This document shows, in pieces, positions 50,845-59,954 of a stretch of DNA of 64,000 nt. How positions within the stretch are numbered: position 1 is the stretch's first letter; each line of letters opens with the position of its first letter. The notes under the pieces were generated by a model. That model was not told the DNA's origin and did no database searches. It saw only the letters and a list, made by a program, of their open reading frames with translations. A program made the position numbers and the translations under genes. This stretch comes from Sphaerisporangium album (GTDB taxonomy: Bacteria; Actinomycetota; Actinomycetes; Streptosporangiales; Streptosporangiaceae), in the NCBI RefSeq assembly GCF_003323745.1, contig NZ_QOIL01000001.1, forward strand, positions 310,001 to 374,000, in the 5' to 3' direction.

Positions 50845-51816
50845 ATGGATTCGGGGCAGTCTGACTTCATGCATGCGCACCTGCCGACCAGCGAACTGCT
50901 CGACCGGACCCCCGGCCTCTGGGTCGACGCGGGCGACGACGACGATCCCGTCCTGTTCTACGCCGACGGGCGGCCGGTCGACACCTGGCGCGAGCACTAC
51001 CCCTACACCGAGCGCATGTCGCGCCCCGAGTACGACCAGACCAAGCGGCTGCTCCAGATCGAGCTGCTGAAGCTCCAGTACTGGCTCAAGGACACCGGCG
51101 GGCGCCTGGTGATCCTTTTCGAGGGCCGCGACGCCGCCGGCAAGGGCGGGACGATCAAGCGGTTCATGGAGCACCTCAACCCCCGCGGCGCGAGCGTCGT
51201 GGCGCTGGAGAAGCCGAGCGAGCGCGAGCGCACGCAGTGGTACTTCCAGCGGTACATCGCCCACCTGCCCGCCGCCGGGGAGATCGCCCTGTTCGACCGG
51301 TCGTGGTACAACCGCGCCGGGGTCGAGCGGGTGATGGGTTTCTGCTCGCCCGAGGACTACCAGGAGTTCATGCTCCAGGCGCCGCTGTTCGAGCGCATGC
51401 TCGTCCGCGACGGCATCCGCCTGGTCAAGCTGTGGTTCTCGGTCACCCGGCGCGAGCAGCGCACGCGGTTCATCATCCGCCAGGTGGACCCGGTGCGGCA
51501 GTGGAAGCTCTCCCCGATGGACCTGCAGTCGCTCGACAAGTGGAACGACTACACCCGGGCGAAGGAGGACATGTTCCTCAACACCGACACCGAGGACGCG
51601 CCCTGGACGGTCATCAAGAGCAACGACAAGAAGCGCGGCCGCATCGAGGCCATGCGCCATGTCCTCAGCCTGTTCGACTACGACAACAAGGACCACGACG
51701 TGGTGGGCACCCCTGACCCGCTGATCGTGCGGTCGGCGTCGGACATCGTGGAGGAGGACGTCTCCGACGCCGACGACGACGGGCACATCAGCCTGCCGCC
51801 TCCGTCGCGGTCCTGA
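50845..51816 (+). CDS. ppk2: Polyphosphate kinase 2
   Basis: A 323-residue PPK2, which transfers phosphate between polyphosphate and nucleotides. Walker A is LFEGRDAAGKGGTIKRFMEH, the lid module begins EKPSERERTQWYFQRYIAHL, and Walker B DRSWYNRAGVERVMGFC. Substrate class (GDP or ADP) is not certain but the length fits class I. The ATG at 50845 has no strong ribosome site; a second ATG eight codons later is possible. The upstream sequence is unusually AT-rich for this window. Confidence 0.92.
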   Translation: MDSGQSDFMHAHLPTSELLDRTPGLWVDAGDDDDPVLFYADGRPVDTWREHYPYTERMSRPEYDQTKRLLQIELLKLQYWLKDTGGRLVILFEGRDAAGKGGTIKRFMEHLNPRGASVVALEKPSERERTQWYFQRYIAHLPAAGEIALFDRSWYNRAGVERVMGFCSPEDYQEFMLQAPLFERMLVRDGIRLVKLWFSVTRREQRTRFIIRQVDPVRQWKLSPMDLQSLDKWNDYTRAKEDMFLNTDTEDAPWTVIKSNDKKRGRIEAMRHVLSLFDYDNKDHDVVGTPDPLIVRSASDIVEEDVSDADDDGHISLPPPSRS

Positions 51817-51998
51817 GGTGCGCACAGACCCGTTCGTCCAGAGGTGAGGAAAATATCCCCTCTGAGTACGTGAGCTCCCCGCGCGGTGAGGCAGGACCAC
51901 CCCGTGGCGACCGGGTTCCTACCTTTTGGCGACATCTCCGACGATGATCGCGGCGTCCTTAACACGAGGGTGCGAGCAGATCACTCATCGGGGGTCGC

Positions 51999-52475
51999 AT
52001 GACTTCATCACCGTACGGCAGGGCGGGAGCGGACAGTGACCGTGTGCTCCACCTCGCGGGGGATCCGGACGCCGTGGCGCGCGCCCGGCGGCTGGTGTCC
52101 TCCGCGCTCGGCGCGCAACATCCGCTCCACGACGACTGTGTGCTGCTGACCAGCGAGATCGCCACCAACGCCGTGGTGCACTCCGACTCGGGGGACGGCG
52201 GGACGTTCACGCTGAGCGTGTCCTACTCCGCCGAGTGGGTGCGGATCGCCGTCCAGGACGCGGGCTCGCTCGACCCGCCCTTCGGCTGGCGCCCGTCCTC
52301 GCCCCTCGACACCGGGGGCCGCGGACTGCTGCTGCTGGAGGCCCTGGCGCACCGCTGGGGCTTCATCCGGGAGGCGGGGACGAACAACGTGTGGTTCGAG
52401 ATGCACGTCGACCTGCTGAGCTCCGCTCCCGTCACTCCCGGCAACTCCACCAAGTCCCTGAGGGTCGCCCGCTGA
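51999..52475 (+). CDS. RsbW-like ATP-binding protein
   Basis: A 158-residue GHKL ATPase with N box LLTSEIATNAVVHSD, G1 VAVQDAG-type IAVQDAGSLDPPFGW and G2 DTGGRGLLLLEALAHRW. It is a second member of the anti-sigma/serine kinase family in the window. It is not next to a sigma factor here; a LuxR regulator lies convergent to it. Confidence 0.82.
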   Translation: MTSSPYGRAGADSDRVLHLAGDPDAVARARRLVSSALGAQHPLHDDCVLLTSEIATNAVVHSDSGDGGTFTLSVSYSAEWVRIAVQDAGSLDPPFGWRPSSPLDTGGRGLLLLEALAHRWGFIREAGTNNVWFEMHVDLLSSAPVTPGNSTKSLRVAR

Positions 52476-52501
52476 CCGCGGCCCTCGGGGGCCTCCCCCG
52501 G

Positions 52502-53485
52502 TCACGGCACGTCGAGGCGGCACAGGCCCTCGGCCAGCACCTTGGTCGTCAGGCGGGTGCGGCTGTCGCAGCCCAGCTTGGCGAAGATGTGCTCCAGGTG
52601 CGTGGTCACCGTACGGACGCTGAGCACCAGCGCCGCGGCGATCTGCGGGTTGGAGTCGCCGAAGGCCACCCTGGTCAGCACCTCGACCTCCCGGGCGGTC
52701 AGGTCGTAGGGCAGGGAACACGGCCGCTCGGCGATCACCGCGCCCTGGATCGCGCCGTGGAAGCCCACCCCGGCCCTGTGCACCCGCACCTCCCGCCACT
52801 GGCCCGTCGAGTCCGGCCACAGCCCGCGCCGCGACAGCTCGCGCGAGTCGATGAAGTCCCTGGCCAGGTCCGCCATCGCCGGCTCGCGCTCGATGGCCTC
52901 CGACCCCGGCCACCCGGCCACCGCCCGGCGCCGCCCGCCGCGCTCGAAGGCGACGGCGTGGAAGCCCGGCGGCAGGCCGAACGGGTCGATCACGCAGCGG
53001 GTGACGTCCGTGACGTGCGCGAGCGTGCTCGCCACCGCGCCGAGCACCGTCCCGGTCTCCGGCGGTAGCGCGCGGCGCGCGTTCACGTGCAGCAGCCCGG
53101 TGTAGCGGGCCTCGCCCACGTCGCCGACGAACAGCGGCGCGGTCAGGCCCGAGCGCCAGCCGTACGGCTCCAGGTGCCTGCGGTAGTAGAGCTCCGTCCC
53201 GGGCGAGCCCATGGGCAGCGGGACGCGGGAGGCCATGGCGCGGCGGTAGGGGTCCAGGCGGGCGTACTCCTCGGCGGCGTCCTCGTCCACGCGGGCGTAC
53301 CCGGAGGACACCAGGCTGCGATGGCGCCCGGTGGCGGGGTCGTAGGCGACGAACTCGTACGCCTCCACCGGAATGATCTTGCGCAGCGCCGTCATGGCGC
53401 CGTGCGCCCCCGATCCGCCGGCAACCTGGAACCCCACCTCGGCGAACGCATGGAGGTGGCGCGCGCTCAGGGTGATGCTATCCAT
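52502..53485 (-). CDS. LuxR-family regulator
   Basis: A 327-residue regulator with a GAF/PAS-like N-terminal sensor (YEFVAYDPATGRHRSLVSSG, GLLHVNARRALPPE) and a C-terminal LuxR helix-turn-helix LTAREVEVLTRVAFGDSNPQ then IAAALVLSVRTVTTHLEHIF. Its start is at 53485, and the ABC importer gene begins 128 bases away in the opposite direction, so it may control that importer. Confidence 0.85.
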   Translation of the reverse strand: MDSITLSARHLHAFAEVGFQVAGGSGAHGAMTALRKIIPVEAYEFVAYDPATGRHRSLVSSGYARVDEDAAEEYARLDPYRRAMASRVPLPMGSPGTELYYRRHLEPYGWRSGLTAPLFVGDVGEARYTGLLHVNARRALPPETGTVLGAVASTLAHVTDVTRCVIDPFGLPPGFHAVAFERGGRRRAVAGWPGSEAIEREPAMADLARDFIDSRELSRRGLWPDSTGQWREVRVHRAGVGFHGAIQGAVIAERPCSLPYDLTAREVEVLTRVAFGDSNPQIAAALVLSVRTVTTHLEHIFAKLGCDSRTRLTTKVLAEGLCRLDVP

Positions 53486-53613
53486 TGACCCTCCGCGATC
53501 AGCTTGCCGGACAGAGATCGTTGGGGGAATACGTAAACCTTCCGATGTAGAGCCTTGCCCGCCTATTTAGCCTCTCCGGCATCACGCCGGAGCGACGGAG
53601 AGGCAGAGGAACA

Positions 53614-55230
53614 GTGACGGTCCTGAACAAGGCGCGGGGTGCCGCCGTCATGCTCGCGGCGGCGCTCGCGCTCGGCGCCTGCGGCGGTTCCAGCGGGAGT
53701 TCCAGCGGTGACCAGGCAGGACAGGGAGGTCAGGGCGGTCCGAAGCAGTTCTCCGTCGCCCTCAACGAGCCCGACCACCTCATGCCCGGCAACACCTCCA
53801 GCAGCTACTCGATCACGGTCCTGCAGGCGCTGTTCGACACGCTGGTCGTGCTGGATCCGAGCGGGCAGCCCCAGATGCGGGCCGCCGAGTCGGTCACCAG
53901 CCAGGACCAGCAGACCTGGACGATCAAGATCAAGCCGGGGCAGAAGTTCCACAACGGCGAGCCGGTCACGGCCGAGAGCTTCGCCGACGCGTGGAACGCC
54001 ACCGCGTACGGCCCGAACGCCTGGACCAACAACTACTACTTCACCAACATCGAGGGGTACGCCGACCTCAACCCCGAGGCCGAGGGCGCCAAGCCCGCCA
54101 CCGACAAGATGAGCGGCCTGAAGGTCGTCGACCCGAACACGCTCGAAGTGCACCTGACCGAGCCGTTCAGCCAGTTCCCGATCACGCTCGCCTACACCGG
54201 CTTCGCGCCGATGCCCAAGGCCGCGTTCACCGACCTCAAGGCATACGACCAGGCGCCGATCGGCAACGGCCCGTTCGCCCTCGACGGGGCCTGGGCGCAC
54301 AACCGGCAGATCAAGGTGAAGAAGTTCGCCGGGTACGCGGGCGCGCGCGCCGCCAAGGCGGACGCCGTCCTGTTCAAGATCTACGCCAGCCGCGACACCG
54401 CGTACACCGACCTGCGGGCCGGAAACGTGGACCTGCTCCAGACCATCCCGCCCGCCAGCGCGAGCGAGGCCAAGAAGCTGCTCGGCGACCGGTTCGTCCC
54501 GACGGCCAGCGGCACGATGGACTACCTCGGCTTCCCGGTGTTCGACAAGCGGTTCCAGAAGCCGGAGCTGCGCAGGGCGATCTCGATGGCCATCGACCGG
54601 CAGGCGATCGTGGACGCCGTCTACAGCGGCGCGTTCAAGCCGATGTCCTCGCTGGTCGCGCCGCTCGTCCCCGGGTACCGCGAGACGGCCTGCGGCGAGG
54701 CGTGCGTGTACGACCCGGCGAAGGCCAAGGCGCTGTACGACCAGGCGGGCGGGTTCACCGGCACGCTGAACCTCTACTTCTCCAACGCCGACCCCAGCTA
54801 CGAGCAGTGGATGCAGGCCGTGGCCAACCAGCTCAAGGAGAACCTCGGCATCGCCGACATCCAGTTCCGCAAGATCCCGGCCGCCGACTACCTCTCCACG
54901 CTGAGGGAGAAGAAGGAGGACGGGCCGTACCGCAACAACTGGGTCATGGACTACCCGAGCCCGCAGAACTACCTGCAGAGCATGTGGGGCGAGGGCAACC
55001 GGATGGGCTGGGAGAACAAGGAGTTCAACGACCTGATCGCCAAGGCCAACGCGGCGGCGAGCATGGAGGCGAGCGTCCCGCTCTACCAGCAGGCCGAGGA
55101 CATCGCGCTGCGCGAGATGCCGATGATCCCGCTGTGGAACTGGCAGGACCAGGCGGGCTACTCCGGCAAGATCGGTGACGTGAAGATCGACGCCTACAGC
55201 CCCAACCTCGACGCGATCACGGTCAAGTAG
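53614..55230 (+). CDS. Oligopeptide ABC transporter substrate-binding lipoprotein
   Basis: A 538-residue SBP_bac_5 protein. The signal peptide ends in lipobox LALGAC (Cys23). The mature part has the peptide-binding family landmarks: IKIKPGQKFHNGEPVTAESF, GNGPFALDG and SMAIDRQAIVDAVYSGAFKP. It captures oligopeptides or similar solutes outside the membrane. GTG at 53614 with GAGG and AGAGGAA upstream. Two permease genes follow. Confidence 0.9.
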   Translation: MTVLNKARGAAVMLAAALALGACGGSSGSSSGDQAGQGGQGGPKQFSVALNEPDHLMPGNTSSSYSITVLQALFDTLVVLDPSGQPQMRAAESVTSQDQQTWTIKIKPGQKFHNGEPVTAESFADAWNATAYGPNAWTNNYYFTNIEGYADLNPEAEGAKPATDKMSGLKVVDPNTLEVHLTEPFSQFPITLAYTGFAPMPKAAFTDLKAYDQAPIGNGPFALDGAWAHNRQIKVKKFAGYAGARAAKADAVLFKIYASRDTAYTDLRAGNVDLLQTIPPASASEAKKLLGDRFVPTASGTMDYLGFPVFDKRFQKPELRRAISMAIDRQAIVDAVYSGAFKPMSSLVAPLVPGYRETACGEACVYDPAKAKALYDQAGGFTGTLNLYFSNADPSYEQWMQAVANQLKENLGIADIQFRKIPAADYLSTLREKKEDGPYRNNWVMDYPSPQNYLQSMWGEGNRMGWENKEFNDLIAKANAAASMEASVPLYQQAEDIALREMPMIPLWNWQDQAGYSGKIGDVKIDAYSPNLDAITVK

Positions 55231-55258
55231 GAATGCGCACCACGAGGACCCCGCGCCC

Positions 55259-55279
55259 GGCCCCGCGCCGGCCGGGGCC
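55259..55279 (+). terminator. Hairpin between SBP and permease genes
   Basis: GGCCCCG (55259-55265) and CGGGGCC (55273-55279) form a GC stem 28 bases after the SBP stop. It may trim the message so that more binding protein than permease is made. Confidence 0.5.
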
Positions 55280-55426
55280 CTCCCATGCCCGCACCGGGAC
55301 GGCCGGGCCGTACCGCGATACCGGGTCGCACGGCGGGCTCGCCGGGGCGCATGACGAAGTGGCCGGGCACGGCGGGGGAGCCGGATCGTGCGGCCAGGCC
55401 GGGCCGTGCGGCGGGGGAGCGCGTCC

Positions 55427-56353
55427 GTGAGGTATGCCGTCGTCCGCCTGCTCCAGGCCGTCCCCGTCTTCGTGGCCACCACCTTCCTCATCTACACGAT
55501 GGTGTGGTCCCTGCCCGGCGACCCGATCCTCGCCCTCGCCGGGGACAAGCCGCTGCCCGAGAACGTCCTCCAGGCGCTGCGCGAGCACTACCACCTCAAC
55601 GACCCGCTGATCGTCCAGTACGGCCTCTACATGGCCGGCGTCTTCCTGCGCGGCGACCTCGGAGAGACGTTCACCGGGCAGCCGGTCAGCGAGCTGCTCC
55701 AGGATCGCTGGGGGGTGACCGCGCAGCTCGCCCTCACCGCGTGGGTCTTCGAGCTGGTCGTCGGCATCGGCCTCGGCGTGCTCGCCGGGCTGCGCCGCGG
55801 CAGGCTCGCCGACACCGCCGTGCTGGCCGGGACGACGTTCGTCATCGCCGTGCCGGTCTTCGTCGTCGGCTACACCGCCCAGATCGTCCTCGGCCTGAAC
55901 CTCGGCCTGTTCCCGACCGCCGGCACCGACCAGGGCTGGCCGCTGAGCTACCTCCTGCCCGGCATGGTCCTCGGCTCCTTCGGCCTCGCCTACGTCGCCC
56001 GGCTGACCAGGACCAGCGTGGTCGAGAACCTGCGCGCCGACTACGTGCGCACGGCCGCCGCCAAGGGCATGCGCCGGACGCGGATCATCGGCAGGCACAC
56101 GCTGCGCAACTCACTCATCCCGGTCGTCACCTACCTCGGCGTCGACTTCGGCAACCTCATGGCGGGCGCGGTCGTCACCGAGGGCATCTTCAACCTGCCC
56201 GGCATCGGCCAGCAGGTCTTCCAGTCCATCCAGCTGCAGGAGGGGCCCGTCGTGGTGGGCGTCACCACCCTGCTGGTGATGATCTTCATCCTGGCCAACC
56301 TGCTCGTCGACCTGCTGTACGGCGTGCTCGACCCGAGGATCCGCCGTGGTTGA
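55427..56353 (+). CDS. Oligopeptide ABC transporter permease, DppB/OppB type
   Basis: A 308-residue permease with six hydrophobic segments, N-terminal RLLQAVPVFVATTFLIYTMV, and the ATPase-contact EAA loop ENLRADYVRTAAAKGMRRTR. GTG at 55427 was chosen because GGGGGAG precedes it. It overlaps the next permease by eight bases. Confidence 0.9.
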   Translation: MRYAVVRLLQAVPVFVATTFLIYTMVWSLPGDPILALAGDKPLPENVLQALREHYHLNDPLIVQYGLYMAGVFLRGDLGETFTGQPVSELLQDRWGVTAQLALTAWVFELVVGIGLGVLAGLRRGRLADTAVLAGTTFVIAVPVFVVGYTAQIVLGLNLGLFPTAGTDQGWPLSYLLPGMVLGSFGLAYVARLTRTSVVENLRADYVRTAAAKGMRRTRIIGRHTLRNSLIPVVTYLGVDFGNLMAGAVVTEGIFNLPGIGQQVFQSIQLQEGPVVVGVTTLLVMIFILANLLVDLLYGVLDPRIRRG

Positions 56354-57254
56354 CCTGAAGGCCTCCGCCGAGACGGCCGCCCCCGGCCCGAGGCCCGCGC
56401 GCGAGGTGCGCGGTTCGCTCTGGTACGACGCCTGGCTCGACCTGCGGCGCCGCGTCCTGTTCTGGATCTCGGCGGTCATCCTCCTGCTCGCCTGCGCCAT
56501 GGCCGCCTTCCCCTCGCTGTTCGCTCGCCTCGGCCCGAACGAGGGCTGCCGGCTGCGCATGTCCAAGAAGGGCCCGGACGCGACCGCCCTGTTCGGGTAC
56601 GACCTGCAGGGGTGCGACTACTGGTCGCAGATCGTCCACGGCACCCGCGCGTCCGTGCTCATCGGCGTGGCCGTCACGGTCTTCGCCCTGTTCATCGCCG
56701 TCGTCCTCGGCCTCGTCGGCGGCTACTACGGCGGCGTCCTGGACGCGATCATCTCCCGGGTGACCGACGTGTTCTTCGGCATCCCCTTCGTCCTCGGTTC
56801 GACGGTGGTGCTGGTCGCCTTCCCGGGGCACGGCATCTGGGCCATGACGATCGTGCTGGTCCTGCTCGGCTGGACGACCATGACCCGGCTGATGCGCGGC
56901 CAGGTGATCGCCGTGCGCGACTCCGACTACGTCCAGGCGGCCCGAGCGCTGGGCGCGAGCGACCGGCGCATCATGCTCAAGCACATCCTGCCGAACTCCG
57001 TCGCCCCGGTGTTCGTGGTCGCGATGCTCAACATCGGCAACGTCATCTCCGGCGAGGCCACCCTGGACTACCTGGGCGTCGGCCTCCAGTACCCCGACGT
57101 GTCCTGGGGCCTGCAACTCAACGTCGCCCAGACCTTCTTCTCCGAGTACCCCCACCTGCTGGTCTTCCCGGCCCTGTTCCTCACCGCCACCGTCCTGAGC
57201 TTCCTCATGCTCGGCGACGTCGTCCGCGACGCCCTGGACCCCAAACTCCGCTGA
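56346..57254 (+). CDS. Oligopeptide ABC transporter permease, DppC/OppC type
   Basis: A 302-residue permease with six hydrophobic segments, the OppC-type N-terminal periplasmic insert (RLGPNEGCRLRMSKKGPDAT) and EAA loop ARALGASDRRIMLKHILPNS. It pairs with the upstream permease. No ATP-binding subunit follows: the next gene is a convergent MarR regulator. Confidence 0.9.
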   Translation: MVDLKASAETAAPGPRPAREVRGSLWYDAWLDLRRRVLFWISAVILLLACAMAAFPSLFARLGPNEGCRLRMSKKGPDATALFGYDLQGCDYWSQIVHGTRASVLIGVAVTVFALFIAVVLGLVGGYYGGVLDAIISRVTDVFFGIPFVLGSTVVLVAFPGHGIWAMTIVLVLLGWTTMTRLMRGQVIAVRDSDYVQAARALGASDRRIMLKHILPNSVAPVFVVAMLNIGNVISGEATLDYLGVGLQYPDVSWGLQLNVAQTFFSEYPHLLVFPALFLTATVLSFLMLGDVVRDALDPKLR

Positions 57255-57281
57255 CCCCCGTCACCTCGACGCGGTAGCGCG

Positions 57282-57752
57282 TCACCGTCCGCGCGGTCGC
57301 GAGCCCGGGGGCGTCCGAGCCGCCTGCGCCACGCTTTTCTCGACGCTGTCGAGGAGGCCGTGCAGGTTCGCCAGGTCCTTCTGGTCGAGGCCGCCGAAGA
57401 TCTGCCGGAGCACGCGCTCTCCGGCGGCGGTGCCCGCGGCGAGGGCCGCCGATCCTTCGGCGGTGAGCAGGACGAGCCTGGCCCTGCGGTCGTCGGGATG
57501 GGGCTCCCGCTTCACGAGTCCCTCGTGCTCCAGAGCCTCGACGGCCTGGGACACCGAGCGCGCGGCGAACCCCAGCTCGGACGCCAGGGCCGCCTGGCTG
57601 AGCGGCCCCGCGCGATCCAGCACCTGGAGCACCTTCGTGCGCGCCAGGGACAGGCCACCGGCGGTCATGTGATCGTCGACCGCCTTGCGCACCGCATAGG
57701 CCACGGACAGGTAGCGCATCCCGGCATCTTCGGGCGCCATCCGATCACCCAC
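57282..57752 (-). CDS. MarR-family regulator
   Basis: A 156-residue MarR protein with helix-turn-helix SQAALASELGFAARSVSQAV and wing REPHPDDRRARLVLLTAEG. It is divergent from the SDR at 57846, and two identical palindromes lie in between, so it probably represses both. The start is GTG at 57752, or ATG at 57740. Confidence 0.88.
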   Translation of the reverse strand: MGDRMAPEDAGMRYLSVAYAVRKAVDDHMTAGGLSLARTKVLQVLDRAGPLSQAALASELGFAARSVSQAVEALEHEGLVKREPHPDDRRARLVLLTAEGSAALAAGTAAGERVLRQIFGGLDQKDLANLHGLLDSVEKSVAQAARTPPGSRPRGR

Positions 57753-57782
57753 GGCTTCGTCCCCCCGGTCGGCGTCATTTTG

Positions 57783-57821
57783 TGAGGTACCTCAGCGATG
57801 CTACGTTAATGAGGTACCTCA
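57783..57821. promoter_or_regulatory. Two TGAGGTACCTCA palindromes, MarR operators
   Basis: Identical perfect 12-bp palindromes at 57783-57794 and 57810-57821, centres 27 bases apart, between the divergent MarR and SDR genes. Confidence 0.8.
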
Positions 57822-57845
57822 TGAAAAGCCGAGAGGAAGCACACT

Positions 57846-58724
57846 GTGGACAGCCGACCCGTAGTGATCATCACCGGCGCCACCCACGGCCTCGGGCGGC
57901 TCGTCGCGCTCGACCTCGCGCGACAGGGAGTCCACCTGGGGATCGTCGCCCGCAGCCAAGCCAAGATCGACCGGTTGCGCGGGGAGATCGACGCCATCGC
58001 CCCCGGCACGCCGGTAGACGCGTACCTGGTCGATCTGTCCTCACTCCGAGACGTGCGCCGGATCGGACGCGAGATCAGCGCACGGCACGAGCGCATCTCC
58101 GTGCTGGTCAACAACGCCGGCGTGCACGCGTTCTCCCAGCGGGTCACGCCCGAGGGCTTCGCGGAGATGGTCGCGGTGAACTACCTCGCGCCCTGGGTGC
58201 TCACCGACACGCTGCGCGACACGCTCGTGGCCTCGCGGCCCGCGCGTGTCGTCACCGTCGCCTCCGAGGCCGCGCGACACTCCGGCGGCATCACCCCGGC
58301 GCGCGACCTCATCCTCACCGACGACTACACGCGCCGGGAGTCGTCCACGCTCTACGGCCGGTCGAAGCTGATGGACATCATGTTCAGCCAGGAGCTCGCG
58401 CGGCGGCTGGAGGGCACCGGCGTGACCGCGAACTGCTGCGACCCCGGCTTCAACACCACCGGGCTCGGACGCGAATTGCCCTTCGCGGGGGCGCTGGAGA
58501 AGATCCTCACAACCCTCCGGATCGGGGATCCACGCCGAGGCGCCCGGATCATCACCCGCCTGGCGACCGACCCGGCCTTCGCCGGCACCACAGGCGGCTA
58601 CTTCTCCGCCAAGAACGCCGAACCCCTGGAATGCCCGCCGCCAGGCCGCGACGCGGCCGTCCAGCGCGACCTGTGGGAGACCACGGCCACCCTGCTCGAC
58701 GACATCCTCACCGCCAAGACCTGA
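57846..58724 (+). CDS. Short-chain dehydrogenase/reductase
   Basis: A 292-residue SDR of the retinol-dehydrogenase/WWOX-like subgroup: cofactor loop IITGATHGLGRLVALDLARQ, NNAG in LVNNAGVHAFSQ and catalytic pair Tyr-x3-Lys in STLYGRSKLMD. Cofactor is NAD(P). The GTG at 57846 has GAGAGGAAG ten bases upstream. Control by the divergent MarR protein is likely; substrate unknown. Confidence 0.87.
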   Translation: MDSRPVVIITGATHGLGRLVALDLARQGVHLGIVARSQAKIDRLRGEIDAIAPGTPVDAYLVDLSSLRDVRRIGREISARHERISVLVNNAGVHAFSQRVTPEGFAEMVAVNYLAPWVLTDTLRDTLVASRPARVVTVASEAARHSGGITPARDLILTDDYTRRESSTLYGRSKLMDIMFSQELARRLEGTGVTANCCDPGFNTTGLGRELPFAGALEKILTTLRIGDPRRGARIITRLATDPAFAGTTGGYFSAKNAEPLECPPPGRDAAVQRDLWETTATLLDDILTAKT

Positions 58725-58778
58725 CACTCCCTCAGGGCAGGTCATCCGGGGCCGGTATCGGGTGCGCCGCCGGCACGA

Positions 58779-59507
58779 TCATGGAGCGCCCTCGCCGGCG
58801 GGCGAGCAGCAGCCGTCCGCGCAGCCGTCGGTGTCGGAGCCGGTGGCGTCGCCGGCCCGCGTGGTGGTGGGGACGGCGCAGCAGGCGTTCCCGCGCCAGG
58901 CTTCGCGGCCTTCCTTGACCGCCACCGCGGCGATGACCAGTGCGGCCACCGGGTCGGCCCAGGACCAGCCGAAGAGGCTGTTGACCGCCAGCCCGGCCAG
59001 CAGGACCGCCGACAGGTAGGTGCACAGCAGGGTCTGCTTGGAGTCGGCCACCGCCGAGGCGGAGCCGAGTTCGCGGCCGGCGCGGCGCTGGGCGGCCGAC
59101 AACAGCGGCATGATGATCAGGCTGAGGGCGGCCAGGGTCAGGCCCGGGGTGGAGTGCCCGGCCTCGACCGCGCTGGCCAGGGCACGGACGGCGTCGACGG
59201 TGACGTAGGCGGCCAGGGCGAAGAAGGAGAGCGCGATGAGGCGCAGCGCGGACTTCTCGCGGCGCTCGTGGTCGGTGGCGGAGAACTGCCAGGCCACGGC
59301 GGCCGCCGAGGCCACCTCCACCACCGAGTCCAGCCCGAATCCGATCAGCGCCGCGGAGGAGGCCAGGGCGCCGGCGGTGATGGCGACGATGGACTCGGCC
59401 ACGTTGTAGGTGATGGTGGCGGCCACGAGCAGCCGGATCCGTCGGCGGAGGATCGCACGCCGCTCCGCCGACGAGTCGTGGACGCTGGCCAGAGGGACCG
59501 TGGCCAT
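58779..59507 (-). CDS. Cation diffusion facilitator-type metal efflux protein
   Basis: A 242-residue membrane protein of the CDF/cation efflux type with six helices; the metal-site Asp/His pairs are suggested by GFGLDSVVEVASAAAVAWQF and SVAEADSKQT-like ASAVADSKQTLLCTYLSAVL and WADPVAALVIAAVAVKEG. The C-terminus carries GNACCAVP and CADGCC, extra cysteines suited to soft metals such as cadmium or lead. It begins on the stop codon of the ArsR-type gene (TGATG). Confidence 0.82.
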   Translation of the reverse strand: MATVPLASVHDSSAERRAILRRRIRLLVAATITYNVAESIVAITAGALASSAALIGFGLDSVVEVASAAAVAWQFSATDHERREKSALRLIALSFFALAAYVTVDAVRALASAVEAGHSTPGLTLAALSLIIMPLLSAAQRRAGRELGSASAVADSKQTLLCTYLSAVLLAGLAVNSLFGWSWADPVAALVIAAVAVKEGREAWRGNACCAVPTTTRAGDATGSDTDGCADGCCSPAGEGAP

Positions 59508-59842
59508 CAGCAGCAGTCCTTCTCGTCGGCGTCGGCACAGGTGCGGTCGGAGGCCACCGCGACCACCGCGGAGCGCAGGTCGTCCAGCGCGTGACCGAGC
59601 CGCTCGTCGGCGAGTTCGTACCGGGCGCGGCGGCCGACCGGGACGGCCACCACCAGGCCGCAGTCGCGCAGGCAGGCCAGGTGGTTGGACAGCCGGGTGC
59701 GCGATATGCCGAGTGACTCCGCAAGCTCGGCGGGATGCGCCGGAGCCTGGCGGAGCATCACCAGGATCCGGCAGCGGATCGGATCGGCCAGCGCGCGGCC
59801 GAACCGGGCGAGGACCTCGATCTCCGAAGCGATCGTCAACAT
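59507..59842 (-). CDS. cmtR: CmtR-like ArsR/SmtB metal sensor
   Basis: A 111-residue ArsR/SmtB repressor: EVLARFGRALADPIRCRILV, recognition helix SRTRLSNHLACLRDCGLVVA and C-terminal TCADADEKDCC. With the ATG at 59842 the cysteines fall at 57, 61 and 102, exactly the numbering of the Cd(II)/Pb(II) ligands of M. tuberculosis CmtR. Metal binding should release it from DNA and turn on the downstream efflux gene. A further ATG five codons upstream is possible. A perfect 14-bp palindrome lies 20 bases ahead. Confidence 0.87.
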   Translation of the reverse strand: MLTIASEIEVLARFGRALADPIRCRILVMLRQAPAHPAELAESLGISRTRLSNHLACLRDCGLVVAVPVGRRARYELADERLGHALDDLRSAVVAVASDRTCADADEKDCC

Positions 59843-59861
59843 GTCCCCAAAGTACATGGAG

Positions 59862-59884
59862 TCCTGAATTCAGGAAATCCTGAA
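59862..59884. promoter_or_regulatory. Palindrome TCCTGAATTCAGGA plus a third half-site, CmtR operator
   Basis: A perfect 14-bp palindrome at 59862-59875 and one more TCCTGAA at 59878-59884. It is placed at the promoter of the metal-sensor gene. Confidence 0.75.
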
Positions 59885-59941
59885 CTATGTTGGTCGGCCG
59901 TCATGCGGGGGAGGGGCAGTCGAGCGCCGCGTATGTGGCCA

Positions 59942-59954
59942 TAGATTGAAATCG
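59942..59954 (+). promoter_or_regulatory. -10 element for a leaderless transcript
   Basis: TAGATT (59942-59947) is followed after six bases by the GTG start of the next gene, the classic spacing for leaderless messages. No ribosome site is present. Confidence 0.5.
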
